Source of the DNA: Tetrahymena elliotti 4EA
Taxonomy: Eukaryota; Ciliophora; Oligohymenophorea; Hymenostomatida; Tetrahymenidae
DNA: 34,268 nt
Assembly (NCBI GenBank): GCA_000231825.2
Contig: JH720315.1
Coordinates: 5,775-40,042 of the forward strand
Reading direction: 5' to 3'
Below the pieces are notes generated by a model. That model was not told where the DNA came from. It made no database searches and saw nothing but the letters and a program-made list of their open reading frames with translations. Positions 11,101 to 23,463 of this stretch are shown here, in pieces. Within the stretch, counting starts at the first letter, position 1. Each line of letters begins with the position of its first letter. The position numbers were made by a program, and so were the translations under genes.

Positions 11101-14100
11101 TACAAGAATGAATTTGACTACATCCTGGTTGTGAAGAGAAATAAATAATAAAAAGAAGATAATCACATGGCTGAAAATAATTTAAGGAGTTATTTTTACA
11201 ACAAATTCTAATTCTTCAAGCTTAGAATGTCCTTAAAAGATTTTCCAGTTTAAAATCCATGCTTTGAAAACTAAGAATTGCAATACATAGAAATAACTTC
11301 TATAAAAAGAGTTAACCCTAGAACCAATTAAAGAGCTATTTTAGAAGTAATAGCCAACAAAGATGGAAAGAATAAAACTAACATGCATGGGCTCAGTCCT
11401 AGTAATCTAGCTATTTTATTCTAAGACTTAGAATAATAAATTCAAAAAACTATTTATGCTGAAAATTCTACTTAATAAGAAGCGTATAAGCAAATAACCT
11501 TGATTTTTTCTTAATCAATGACTGGTTAAAATATATAATTCACATCCGAATAAGCTGATTCAACTTAATTTACATAAGAAAATTAATTAGTGGCTTAACA
11601 CAGTAGTAAAAACAACAACAAAGCGGCTAGCAACAGTGAAGACTTCTAAGAATTAGTTAATGCTCCTTCTAATTAAAACAAACAAAAATAATAAACAACA
11701 AATGATAATTTCTTGATGAAAGTTCTAAAAGATAATATGAACTAATCAGTGAGATTAGATTAAAATTATCCTTAAGAAATGCAATTAAGTTTAAGTAAAT
11801 AGCTTTAAGATTTAAATAATAACTTAGACCGTAGAGGAAGTAAACAAAACCTTGAAGGGATAATTGAAGAAGATAATAATTTCAATAATAGCTTTGATTA
11901 AGGAGCAAAACAAAAATTTAACAATAATCATAATTAATCAAATACAATATCTATGAAAAACAGGTCTTCAATTCAAGAATTAGATTTTTCTGTTTAAAAT
12001 TTAGAATATTTAAAATCTAATAAATTCATAAGGTAAGATAACAGTAATAAAAACGAAAACTCTTTTAGAAGTGAATAACAACAATTTGATTATTCATTAA
12101 ACCAAAATGATTTAAATTTTGCTAATAGTAAATCTTAAATCCCTCTGCAAAACAGTATGAGGAATTTGGACTAGATAATATTTTCTCCTAAAATTTACAG
12201 TGATCATAATTTAGTTGAGAATACAATTTAATCAGTTGCCATTAAAAATAATCCATTTCCTATTAAAAAATTGCAAACACAACGCTTTAATTAATTTTCG
12301 AATAGCAACAATTAAGCCCTTTAAACAAAATCTACTTTTAAGGATTAATCAAGCACTGATTTTACAAAGCATTTCCCTGTTAAAAGATATTACACAAATG
12401 TAACAAACGAAAAGTAGAACAATGAAATCTAAGAAATATCTGACATTGATGAAGATGATGATGATGTTACTAAACGTAAAGCATATAAAATATACTCAGA
12501 TGAAACTACAAAGAAAAACAATTTTACTGACTAACAAAGAAAAGAAATTTTAGATACATCATCAGCTCATTCAAAAGTAAGCTCTATAGAGTAAATTAAA
12601 AAGTAATTCCGTAAAACAATTTTAACCAAAAAATCACACTATTCCCTCTCTATCGTTAATTCGATAGGGATTTTGAGCATTATCGTCATCTTTATTGTTA
12701 ACTTTTAGCAATTTTTCCAAACAAAAAATACTATTGGAAGTGTAAAAGAAGATTTCACCATAGCTTAATGGCCCTTAAATTACAATAATCAGCTTTATGG
12801 AATTATTGAATCATTCAACCTAAAAAGACTCACTAATCATTAAAATACAAATCTAGAATATATCAATGGTACCAAAGAATCATTAAAAGATTCAATAGAA
12901 TATAAAATGAGTGACTGCTTTAATACTTTGAAAAAATTAATAAAAGACATTGTTAACTATGATATTAATAGAACAATTGTCTCTATTATCTACAATGAAC
13001 CATTCTAATTTAACTTAAATACAGGTATTATCAGTGAAGAAGATAGACCCGTAGATATTCTTAACTGTAAATTAGGCTATTGTCTTATTTAATTTTAAAA
13101 TTACATCTTCAGATATGTCTATATTGTATCATCGGATAGTGCTGATAATAACACTCAATTTTCAAGCTATTCTGAAAAAGTTTTCTTAAAAAATTAAAGG
13201 TCAGTCTCACTCTCTCTAAGATAAATTTTCATTGAATCCATTGATTTCAACAAACTATCCTTAGAAGATATAAAGTAATCCCTAGATAATTTAGTTATAA
13301 TTATAACAATAATCTCTGCTTTCTGTATATTTCTAGTTATTCCTCTCTATGCATTAATCTAAACATACAGAGAAAAAATTCTAAGTCTTCTAACTACCTT
13401 TAGCATTGATATATTAGATGATATTATAGACGTCATAGACCAATACTATATTCTTAATCTTAATAGAACTTCTTCATCTTTTAAGTATCAGCAAAAAGCA
13501 GATATAAAAAACAAATAAATTGAGAATAAAAAGTAAAATTTAAGCTTTTATACCAAGTTACCAAAAGTCAACAAAAAACTCATCTTCTTCTGTATTCTCA
13601 TATTGACTTTAATGGTCCTTTACCCTGTTCTTAATCGTTAACTTACAAGATTGTATATAGAGGAGTCTAAATAAAATCTGTCAATATTATGTAAATATCA
13701 TTTTTTAAAAATCCTTTCAAACAATACAATTTTTATTTGAATTCATTTCATTTTCATCAAGTTTATTAAAGAATTTATAAAATTAAAATAATATTTAATA
13801 GATATTGTGTCAAGAGCCAAATCATATATTTACAATAATGTTGGCTTACAGTATTTTGCTATAACAACTAAATTATTTCCAAATGAGCAAAGCGTGCTTT
13901 CGTTTGAGGAAATTCTGAATAGAATTTAATCAGGTTTATAAGATTAAGTTGGAATTTAGTAGGATTTGAATAATGTTATGGAAGGTTCTTATTTGAAAGA
14001 TAGGTAATTATTTCATGAAATATTTTACATTACATTTATTATATAATTTATAGACACAAATAAAGCGATTTTAATAACTTCTTTATTGAAATCATGACAG

Positions 14101-14594
14101 GTAATCCTTGTAAAGCTATAGAAGAAAACTAATAGTTTATTAATAAAGAAGATAAAATAAGCTCTGAATAATGCTTAAGACAAAGGGTTGTTTTATTAAA
14201 AAATGGTTTACTCATAGCTTTAAAGTCATTTATGAACCATTTTAGTGATGTTTATTCTGAGTTAAGAGACTCTACTAAAGAATTACAAAAAATAGATATT
14301 TTTGATTACAATGAACAGATTTCTGTAATTGGAAATTTGCTGGATAACTTGACAAGCTTTATCTAAATCTAAAATTAAGACTATTATGATTACATTATTC
14401 TATGCCAAATATACTTGATATTCTATCAATTCTTTGCTCTTACAGCTGTATTTTACCTTTCTTGGGTTCTTTTTTACAAGTATATTGATAATCAACTACA
14501 TTAAACAAAGCTCGCTCTGTCATTTCTTCACGTTACTCAACTAATATCTAATCCTTATATTTAAAGTTATTTTTAGTAAAAAAACATAATTTGA
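8199..14594 (+). CDS. Large multi-pass membrane PAS-domain protein, TmcB/TmcC (Tiny macrocysts)-like
   Basis: Four exons: 8199-8802, 8885-13690, 13772-14003 and 14054-14594, with introns of 82, 81 and 50 bp; the frame closes exactly, giving 2060 residues. The N terminus has several hydrophobic helices (about residues 100-125 and 164-183, then more up to about 420). A conserved helical region follows, then a PAS fold near residues 705-790 (NACVIYISLKQH, INQVSSNFLKMFSFKKKEEI, LILPSVFSKYH), the order found in the Tiny-macrocysts family of ciliates and Dictyostelium. Next is a long N/Q/S-rich linker with an acidic patch (DIDEDDDD). The C-terminal part has a membrane helix near 1460, a probably extracytosolic loop with several N-x-S/T sites, helices near 1668 and 1765, and a last one near 1990. 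The layout suggests a membrane sensor or signalling protein. The intron ending TTTATTAAAG, rather than the nearer CATCAAG, is the one that keeps the frame. Confidence 0.8.
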
Positions 14595-14626
14595 TATATA
14601 ATGTTTATTCTTATATTAAATATACT

Positions 14627-15843
14627 TCATATTTATTTATGTACAATAACAACTTTTCTTACTTGCAAAATGCTATTAATTTATTATTTCTTAACTTTTA
14701 TTCTTTTTAATAATTACTTTTTATTTAATTCAAAATTATTATTTAGCCATTATTTTGTATTTTAATAATAAAATTTTAAAAAACTAAAAATTAAATTAAA
14801 TTCTAATATATGAATTGATATTAATTTAATTATAATGAATGTATTATCAATATTATTGCATCTTTTTATAAAAAAAATATTGAAAATGGAAATATTTAAA
14901 AGAATGAAAAAAACATCAACATTTTAATTAAACCTGAAATAAAAAATAAAAATGAATAAATAAATGATTGAGCCAACCAAACAAATCTCAAGTAAGCCAA
15001 TCCAAATTACAAATTAGTCTGTTTGTTAGTTTTCATAAATTAAAATTTTTATTTATTCATTTAAAAAACGTAATTAATAATTAATTGTAACACTATTTTT
15101 ACCCAAGGTAGAGAGCCAAAATTTTAAGATTAGGGTATCTTATTAACTAGCATACTAATCCTTAAATACATGTTTAACCAATAAAATTCCACCTTTCAAA
15201 ACAAATAAAAATAAATATTGAATATGGATATTTTTTTAAAAATGAGAAAAACATCAAAATTTGAATTAATCTGAACAAACAGATAAAAATAAATAAATGA
15301 GCTAAATAAATTCAAAGTCTACCAACCTAAGTTAGTCAATCAATCAGTTACTTATAAATTAAAATCTTTATTTATTCATTTAAAAATGCATAATTGATTA
15401 ATATTGAAACACAATTTTTACTCAAGTTAAAGAGTTAAATTTTAGAGATTAGAGCATTTTGCTGATATAGATCCTAATTTTTACGCACTGGTTTCATTAA
15501 TTTTATTCTAGCTTTTAAAAAATAATCAAAATAAATATTGAATACTTAAAAGAATGAGAAAAAACATAAAAATTTGAATTAAATCTACTAAATATTGCTA
15601 GTTACTCATAATTTACAGTTGTTTTTTATTAAAAAATGAGTAATAATACTTGAGGTTCAAAGTTTAGAATTGATTTTTGTAAAGAAAAAAAAATTACTTC
15701 AAATTAATAGAAAGATTTAAATAAGAAGTTAAGTCAGATTTTAGCAACTTTAAATTGATAAAAATTAAAATATATTTATATATTTAAAGAAATTGAAGTA
15801 CATCAGTGAAATCTGTAAATTATTTTTTAATTTTTATCAACAT
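14627..15843 (-). CDS. Short leucine-rich-repeat protein, apparently intact
   Basis: Minus-strand exons: 15843-15650 (194 nt), 15511-15422 (90), 15192-15103 (90) and 14861-14627 (terminal, TGA 14629-14627); 202 residues. Introns are all phase 2, with donors GTATTATT, GTAAAAATT and GTAAAAATAG and acceptors TTTAAAAG, TGAAAG and AAAAAG. The first exon ends in NQFQTLNL, which joins smoothly to QNKINETSAQKLGS and AKCSNLQNLTLQL in exon 2. Exon 3 keeps the repeat but has changed residues (WNFIGQ, YPNLKILALYL). The last exon begins CNNIDNT and then leaves the repeat pattern. An ATG nine bases upstream (15852) is also in frame; 15843 is preferred because the related locus at 26152 starts at the same ATGTTGATA. 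The 3' end faces that of the PAS gene only 32 bp away. Function unknown. Confidence 0.6.
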
Positions 15844-16144
15844 TTATTTCATGTTTAAATTTTTAATAAAAAAAATATGAATTAATATTAAAAAATTAGA
15901 TTTTCTTTTTCTACAGAATTTTGCAAAATTAAAAAAATTGAACTAATTTGATTGCTACTTATAAAACTTAAACAATAATGCATAATGCTTAAATAAAGTA
16001 GTTAAAGTTTTTCATAATTCTATTTAATAGTTATTTGGGTATTAAATATTATATTAATGTTTAATTTAACAAAAAATTAAAACCTAACTAATAAGTCTTA
16101 AATTTGTAAACCAAAAATTTAATGCTTAACCTCCTTAAATATTA

Positions 16145-16561
16145 ATGAGAGTATATGATCCTGAAAATTAACAAAGAGCTCACTAATTTGCAAAATGAAA
16201 ACAACAAAATATTTTAAATTGTAATTTAAAACTTTGAAAAATCACAATAAATAGATTCATAGAGTTTAAGACCATTTTCAAATAATTATTTGCTTTAAAT
16301 TTGATATATTATTATTTTTTTACAAGCTATTAATAAGAATATATTTAATTTTAACATTATTCTTTTATAAATTTATCTTTTATTATTCTATTCAAAATAT
16401 TATTAACAAATTTTTAATAATATTCTTTAGATGAGTTTCATTCTGAAATAGCAAAGAAAATAAAAAATTTAGTAATTTGCAGAAGTAACAAAGATTCTAC
16501 TGACTACTTTAAAAAAACCATAGATATAAAAGATTAATTAATTAGGATTAATTTTGATTGA
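16145..16561 (+). pseudogene. Possible decayed coding region, unknown family
   Basis: One reading frame starts at an ATG (MRVYDPENQQRAHQFAK), is broken by TGA at 16196 and 16235, then runs open for about 107 codons to TGA 16559-16561. The best-looking part is at the end (DEFHSEIAKKIKNLVICRSN and KDSTDYFKKTIDIKDQLI). That the plausible start and the plausible end share one frame argues for a single old gene, but an intron could also remove the stops (TATTCTTTAG at 16421-16430 is a good acceptor). No family was recognised. Confidence 0.25.
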
Positions 16562-17991
16562 AATATTTTACATTTATATATATATTAATATCTAACGAGC
16601 TAAGTTTTCTTATATGTAACAAAAGTAATTACATAGATACTTAGTTCAAAAAATAAGAAGTAAAAATAATTTTTCAAGACTAAATAATATGAACATTTAG
16701 GAATTGACTAGTTCAATTTTTTTACTTTTATTTCTACAAACAAGATAATATCTTAGTTACCCATTGGATTTATTTATAACGATCTTACTTAATAATTTTA
16801 GCTAATTACTTTGTCTAATTAAAAATAATTCTTTAATCATTCTAGAAGTTATGTAAGGATATTAAATTTTGATAGTTTCTCTTTATCGAATCTCTATTAA
16901 TAAAAAGAATATTAATTAGATTCACTTTATTTTTTTTAATACTAATATATCTATGCATTTTCTTTGAAATTAAAAATATTTATAAGTTAAAAAGTCTTCA
17001 CAATAAAATTCTAAAATGGTAAATATAAAGAATATGAGGTATACTTCTTTTCTTTAAAATTTTAATTAAAAATATTAATGCATTTTTTAGTTTATTAACT
17101 TTTAACAAAAGATTTTTAAAAATCTTTTATAATTTAAGCAAAATCACTATTTATCAATGTGTAAGACAGAAAAATAGAAACTTTTCTAGATTTAAATTAG
17201 TCGTAGTTGTTTTAACTTAGTATACTGAAGTTATTTATTTCATACATCTGATTTTTATTGTTAAATAAAAGAAAATTTTAAAGAATTAAATTAAAATTAA
17301 TAGTATTAATTATAAGATAAATAAGTTATAATGATAAACACAATGTATTGATTTTTGATATTTTTTAGTTTATAATTTGTATTTTAAGCAAAAACAGAAA
17401 ATGCATATTTCAATTCTTTTTTGTTTGATTATTTTATTCATTTAAAATAAACTAAAATATCTTTTTAGAAATACAATAAAAAGTAATAAAATATTAATTT
17501 AGATTGATAATTTAAGATTTTGTCTAAAAAATGAATAAGCATTTTTTTAAAACTAAAATATATAAACAATTCTTAAAGAATAATAATTAGTTTTAACCCA
17601 AAATATTTCTTTGGAAATAATGATAAATTTTGATTTAAAATCCTAAGAATTTATAATCTATGTAATCAAACAATATTTATTGCATTTTGATATGTGTTTT
17701 TAATAAAAGAAAATAAAATTGAAGTGCATTTTTACTTTTAAATTAATTACAACAAAAATTGATAAATATATGATTGATATCACGTCTTTTTGTTATTAGT
17801 CTGTTCTAGATGCTTTTCTTTTGTTTCTATTAAAGAAGTTTACAAATTCGATTAGATTAGGAAGAGAAATCATTAAATTTGGAATAATTTAAAAAGCTTA
17901 TATAACAAAATTAAGACAATTTTTTTCTGATTATAAAAATAGTTAAAAATAAACAAAACTTTTTAGATTATAATAGAATTAATTACTAATA
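16562..17991. other. Intergenic, nothing firmly recognised
   Basis: About 1.4 kb of AT-rich DNA. The only notable point is that an open frame from ATG 17770 runs without TGA into the transporter start and would add 74 residues to it (including FLLFLLKKFTNSIRLGREII). The last 60 bases before 17992 look like leader, so this is treated as chance or as an older upstream fragment. Confidence 0.4.
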
Positions 17992-19419
17992 ATGAAAAAG
18001 AAGTTAATTGAAAATAAATATAAATCATTTGCTTATGTACTAAAAATGGCTTTCGTTGCTTCCCTTGGGTCTATTTATTTTGGCTATTAATTAGGAGTTG
18101 TGATTTTAGCTAAAAAATCTGTGTTTTCTGCTTTTGATGTTGAAAGTAGTAAATAAGATTATTACTCTTCACTTTTAAATATTTCTGTTCCTTTTGGTGC
18201 TATTTTTGGTTCTATTTCAACTGGCTTACTTCTTAATTATATATCTCGAAAAAATGCATTTATTTTTACTGATATTCTTGGTACATTAGTAGCAGCGTTA
18301 AGTCAAATTTAATAAATAGATTCATTTATTATTATGAGATTTATTTCTGGAATAGTCACTGGTCTAAATAGCGTATTAGTTCCAAAATATATTTAAGAAG
18401 TTTCTCCTTAAGAAATATCAAATATAATAGGTGTTGTTCATCAAATTAGTATTGGTTTTGGATTTATATTAGCTTCTGCTAATGGATAATTTTTTGATGA
18501 AAATCCAAGTTCCTTTAATAATTAATACTGGAGATTTGTATTTATATTCCCAATACTATTTACAATAAGTAGAATGGCATTATTATAAATCTTTTTTAAC
18601 TATGAGACTCCATTTTACTATATTATTAAAGATGAACAAGAAAAAATGTACCTATTTCTAAGATAAATGTATAAACCTGAATATATTTATGAAATTCATG
18701 TTGAAACACAAAAAGAAGTTAGATTGCTCAAAGAATTTCCATAAGGATATTTTGATATGTTTAATTCTTCATAACGAAAACGCTTATTTATATGCTGTGC
18801 TCTATAACTATTTTAATAATTATCAGGACTCTATATGGTATTTATTTACAGTGAAGAAATAATTGAATAAAGTTAATTAGATTACTCTTTAAAAAACTTG
18901 CTTTAATTAGTTTCTGGCTTCCTCTTTATGATTTCATCAATAATGAGCATATTCTTGATTAAACGCTTTGGATGTAGAATAATTCTTATTTATGGCTCGG
19001 CCCTTACAGGAGCATTTTTATTTGGTTTAACAATTCTAGCATTAATTAATAATGAAGAATTGTGGTCCATATCTTTTGATTATGTTCTTCTTTACTACTT
19101 TGCTTTTAATTTATCTCTTGGTCCTATTATTTGGATTTACTGCTCATCTATTCTACCGCCAAAAGGATTGAGTATAGCCACTATGTTCAATTGGCTAGGA
19201 GCCCTTACTAGCACCCTTATTTTCCCCCATCTAAGCTCAGAATGGGTTTTTTTTGTAACTTGTACTGTAGTCTGCATTACATGTTCTACTTTTACTATAT
19301 TTTTTGTATATGAAATAAAAGGAAAAACTAAATTATAAATCAGCTTACTTTATTTATAAGAAAATTCATTAACAAAAAGTAATAATGACACAACAACTAC
19401 TTCTTCTTTTAGTCAATGA
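17992..19419 (+). CDS. Major facilitator superfamily transporter, sugar-porter type
   Basis: Single exon, 475 residues, TGA 19417-19419. About twelve hydrophobic segments are visible. Sugar-porter landmarks appear in order: GYQLGVVILA after the first helix; NYISRKNAF in place of the loop 2-3 RxGRR motif; MRFISGIVTGLNSVLVPKYI and EVSPQEISNI around helices 4-5; NYETPFYYI in the place of PESPRxLL; QLFQQLSGLYMVFIYSEEI (QQxSGxNxxxYYS) at helix 7; GPIIWIYCSSILPPKG (GPxxWxxxSEIxP) at helix 10; and EIKGKTKLQI, equivalent to PETKGKTLEEI, after helix 12. Several key residues are altered (E in the SEI motif is S, the RxGRR arginines are reduced), so the substrate may not be a hexose. It should sit in a cell or vacuolar membrane. 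The frame ends with a short S/T/N-rich tail. Confidence 0.88.
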
Positions 19420-19917
19420 ATAATCAAATATTATCATAATATAAAAAATCTAAATTTTGTTACAATCAAATCATTAAAAAAAATTATAAAATGTAAATAT
19501 TCTATTTTGTTTATTAAAATTATTTATTTATGCTCATTTAATTTATTATAAAAAAAATACTTTCTTCTTAAAACTAAATTAACTTTTTTTCTTCTAAATG
19601 ATCCAAAATAGCTTTTACTAAACTAATATTAAATAATATAAAACTTGAAGCTATTTATTTTCTTATATTAGTTAAACCTTGAGAAAATTCTTATTAAATA
19701 AAAAAAATGTTTTATATTTTTTTCTAGATCTTTTTTTAAAAACTGGCTTTAGAGTTTTTATAAATAGTATATTAAATTCAAAATAAATATAAGATTAAGA
19801 GGGTTAGACACCTCATATGTGAATCTTATTGAGTGAATAATAGCTTATATGAAATATTTCTTCAAAAAATATATTTTTAACTCAACAAAGAAAGAATAGA
19901 TTTATTATGACTAAAAT

Positions 19918-20340
19918 ATGAAGTAGTATTACAGAATAGATATAACACCAACCAGATAAAATACTTAGAAGAAATTTCTAAAATTTAAATTAATAATTAT
20001 TTTAGAATCAATCTAGAGCTCTGCTGAATATAATTACTCACAAAGTTATTTCTATGACTAATTTATCAAGCAATCTTCAATTCATTTGGATTGGCAATAG
20101 AAATTAAATAAAAAGGTTTATTTTTTTTACAATTAGAAAATAGTTATTCTATCTGTTACTCTAATTTATAATAAATTTCTCATCAAATGTGTTTTAATTA
20201 GTATTTATCTTTAACAGAAATGTCAAAAATAGGTTTATGAAAAAATAAAAATCTTTTTATTGATATTTCATGCTACTTAGAATTTCTAATTTAAATAGAA
20301 TAGTAAAAGAATTTTCTTTTTGCTTCTCATTAGGTTTTGA
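19918..20340 (+). CDS. Hypothetical protein, 140 residues, low support
   Basis: ATG 19918 to TGA 20338-20340 without interruption. The first half has a balanced composition (RIDITPTRQNTQKKF, SSIHLDWQQKLNKKVYFFYN) and the second half is hydrophobic (VILSVTLIYNKFLIKCVLIS), so a small membrane protein is possible. No family was recognised and no neighbours support it. A TGA-free run of this length can arise by chance in DNA this poor in G, so confidence is low. Upstream, 19420-19917 shows nothing recognisable. Confidence 0.25.
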
Positions 20341-20394
20341 TTAATTTTTCTATTATCTTGATTGTTTCATTTTGTTTTAAATATATGGCTAATA

Positions 20395-20507
20395 TGCATT
20401 TTATTTACACCTATACTCTAATAACTTTATTACCTATTGAATTTTATTTATACCACCTCCCTAATGTATTTTATTTTTTTAAACCTCTCCCTAATGCATT
20501 TTATTGA
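20395..20507 (+). repeat. Short degenerate direct repeat (three copies)
   Basis: Three copies of a 'CCCTAATGCATTTTATT'-like word occur at about 20395, 20460 and 20490, separated by C/T-rich spacers (CACCTCCCTAATG, CCTCTCCCTAATG). They lie a few hundred bases before the TPR gene. Function unknown. Confidence 0.55.
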
Positions 20508-20636
20508 TACAAAGTAATTGTTCTCTTTTTTTAAATTATATTAAAGGTTTTTATTTAATGAACTAAATTTTTTTTTTTTTTCTAATAACTCGCAATTTTA
20601 ATGAATAATAGCCACAGATCAAAATTGAAATTCTGA

Positions 20637-23463
20637 TTTTCTTGGCCTCTTTTGTATTTTGATTAATCATTAGATTTAAAGCCTAACTATACTGAAGTCT
20701 TATCCACTAAGGCTACTATTCTCTTGGATAAAAATAGGCTTGAAGAAGCAATAGCTTGTCTTTAAAAAGTGATAGAATGTGAACCTCAAAATGCATAAGC
20801 CCATGAAAAATTAGGGTCTGCTTACAAATCTTAAAATTTGATAGATTAAGCTATTGTTTAGTACTAAAAGACTATTGAACTTGATTAGAATATCAAATTA
20901 GCTTATTATAACCTAGGACTAAGCTACTAGATAAAGCAAATGGATAGTGAGGCTTAAGAATGCTTCAAAAAGATAATAAGTTTAGACTCAACATTTATTG
21001 ATGCTTACTAATAATTGTCTTAGATTTATAAGTAAAATTACAAAATAGAAGAATAAATAAAATATCTTTAAAAGATTGTTGAAATAAATCTTAATTCAGA
21101 AGAAGCGCATATGGAGTTAGGTATTATTTTTAGTGATTACTAATTTGAAAAAGCAACTGAACATTTTAAATAAGTTATCAGAATTAATAAAAAATCTTAT
21201 TTAGCTTACAGCCATTTAGGATAATTGTATCTTTCACTGAACAATTTTAATGAATCTCTAACGTGGTATAGAAAAGCTGTTGAAATAAATCCAAAATTCG
21301 CAAAGGGTTATTTTAAAATAGGAACAAATTACTTTAGACAAAATATGCTTGAAGAGGCAGAAAATAATCTTGAAAGAGCTTTAGAAATAGATCCTAATAT
21401 TTTAGAAGCTCACTATGGTTTAGGAAATATATATGAAATTTAAAATAATATCGAGGAAGCGATAAAGAGTTACAAGAAAGTAATATCTATTAATCCAAAC
21501 TTTTATGATGTTATTAAAAGATTAGGTGATCTTTTTATAAATAATGATTTGTATATTGATGGAGAAAAATATTTCAAGCATATGATTGAGTCTAATCCTA
21601 ATCACTCTTGAATTTTATTATTTTTTAGGATGTTCATATTAAGGATAATAAAAATTTGAAGAATCTATTAACTGCTATTAAAAATCACTTGAGTTAAACC
21701 CAGAAGATACCTTCAGTTATACATAGATAAGTTTTGCTTATTACCATTTAAACCTATTTGAGGAGTCAATAGAATATAGCTAAAAAGCTATAAAATCGAA
21801 TCCAGAGATGATATAAACCTATGGGATATGTGCAGCTTCATATTAAGGATTATAAAATTATCAAAAAGCGATTAAATACTGTTAATTATCTTTGGACATT
21901 AATCCTGAAGATTTAGAATGCATAAACGTATTAGCTGTTCTTTATCAGGAAATTGGAATGATTGATGAGTCGATATATTGGCTTAAAAAAAGTTAATAAT
22001 TAGATCCAGATTTTATAATTTGCTTAAATAGTTTAGGAAGTACTCTTGTGGCCAAAGGTGAATTTGATGAGGCTATTAAATGTTTTGAAGAAATTATTGA
22101 GAAAGATCCAACAGATTATTTATCTTTTTATAATCCTGGTACAGCCTATGAGAAAAAACATATGTACAATGAAGCATTAGATAATTATAATTTATCTGAA
22201 TAACTTAATCCAAATCAACTTTGTCTTGAACTTATTAGTAATACTTATTCATAAATGGGAATGCTTAAAGAAGCATTTGAATGTTATGACAAATTAAATG
22301 AAAAAAATATCATTTATGAAAATGAAATATAGCTAGAAGATCCTTCTTTGCTTTTAATGGATATAGAACAAATGATTTTATGCTATTTAGATACAATAAA
22401 ACTCCATCCAAAATACGCATAAGCTTATTATTTCTTAGGATTACTCAACATACATAAAATTAAAATAGAAGAAGCTATTAAATACTTAGAGCAAGTAATT
22501 TAAATAGACCCCTAGCATGTTAATTCATATATTTAGTTAGCTAACATATATTCCAATAAAGAAATGTATGAAAAAGCACAAGAATGCATTAAAAAATCTT
22601 TCTAAATAAACCCTAATAATTCATTATCATTTAGCAGCCTAGGATACTTGTATTACAAATCAAAAATATTTAATTTAGCTCTTTAAAATTTAAATAAGGC
22701 TTTAGAGATAAATCCAAGCTGTGAGTAAACAATTTATAATCAAGGATTAGTGTATGAATAAACAAAACAAATAGAAAAAGCTATTGAATGCTATAACAAA
22801 ATTCTTTCTATAAATCCTAATAGTTTAAGAGCACAAATGAAAATTAATAAAATAAATTTTGCTGAAAAAAAGAAGATAGAATCAACCTCTGAAGGTCTAA
22901 AAAGTGCTCTAGATCTTTTCAAGTCAGCATAAAAATGTGTTGAAAAAGAAATGGAATTTAAGGCAATAGAATATTTATAAAAAGCCATAGAAACTGATGA
23001 ACATTTTGTATCAGCCTACATCCTCTTAGGTTAAATTTATGAAAATTAGAAAAAAACAGATAAGTAATTTGAAATTTTAACTTAATGTGTAGAAAGAAAT
23101 CCTCATTTATTGATAGGTTACAAATTTTTAGGAATACAGTTTAAAGAGTAAAAAATGTTCAATTAGGCGTAAGAATGTTTTAAAAAATGTTTACAAATAG
23201 AACCAACTGATCATTAAATTTATTAATAGTTAGTTCTTTTATATGAATAAAATAAGTAAATTAACAAAGGAATTTAATGTGCTAAAAAATCACTTTAAAT
23301 GTATCCATCATAAACTTTTTCTCTTGTTCTTTTAAGAAAAAGTTAATCTCGAAAATAAAAATTTGAAAAATCAATTTCTGATTTGTAAAAAAATAAATTG
23401 AATATCTAAAAATATTAAGGTAATATTGATAACTATTTAAAAGAGCTAAAATCATCAATATGA
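20637..23463 (+). CDS. Tetratricopeptide-repeat (TPR) protein, with a frame break at 21609
   Basis: Almost the whole length is tandem 34-residue TPRs, about 25 of them, with the usual landmarks: EEAIACLQKVIECEPQN, ESLTWYRKAVEINPKFAKGY, EEAENNLERALEIDPNILEA, DEAIKCFEEIIEKDP. The frame is open from 20637 to 21609, where TGA follows HMIESNPNHS. The same repeat continues one base out of register (EFYYFLGCSYQG) and stays open for 617 codons to TGA 23461-23463. Either one T was gained, or the broken repeat is removed as an intron (see 21526-21628). The start is unresolved: ATG 20601 is in frame but TGA 20634 follows it, so a 5' exon may lie upstream, joining at CATTAG (20670) or nearby. The C-terminal 60 residues are basic and not repeat-like. 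TPR solenoids bind partner proteins; no catalytic domain is present. Confidence 0.75.
21526..21628 (+). other. Candidate 103-bp intron that exactly removes one broken TPR
   Basis: The segment begins GTGATC and ends TATTATTTTTTAG, a good ciliate 3' splice site. Joining G(21525) to GA(21629) restores glycine and one continuous frame: VIKRLG|CSYQGQQKFEE. The segment itself still reads as a TPR (DLFINNDLYIDGEKYFKHMI), but contains the frame break and TGA. Its length is 34 codons plus one base, so removing it keeps both the reading frame and the 34-residue repeat register. Whether it is spliced is unknown. Confidence 0.45.

Noticed and set aside
12215..12403. Open frame of 62 codons inside the large PAS protein gene
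   Set aside because: Shadow of the N/Q-rich linker in another frame.
17770..17991. Longer N terminus for the sugar-porter gene
   Set aside because: In frame and free of TGA, but sugar porters normally begin shortly before the first helix, and the bases just before 17992 look like leader.
22791..22988. Minus-strand open frame of 65 codons
   Set aside because: Antisense shadow of the TPR coding sequence.
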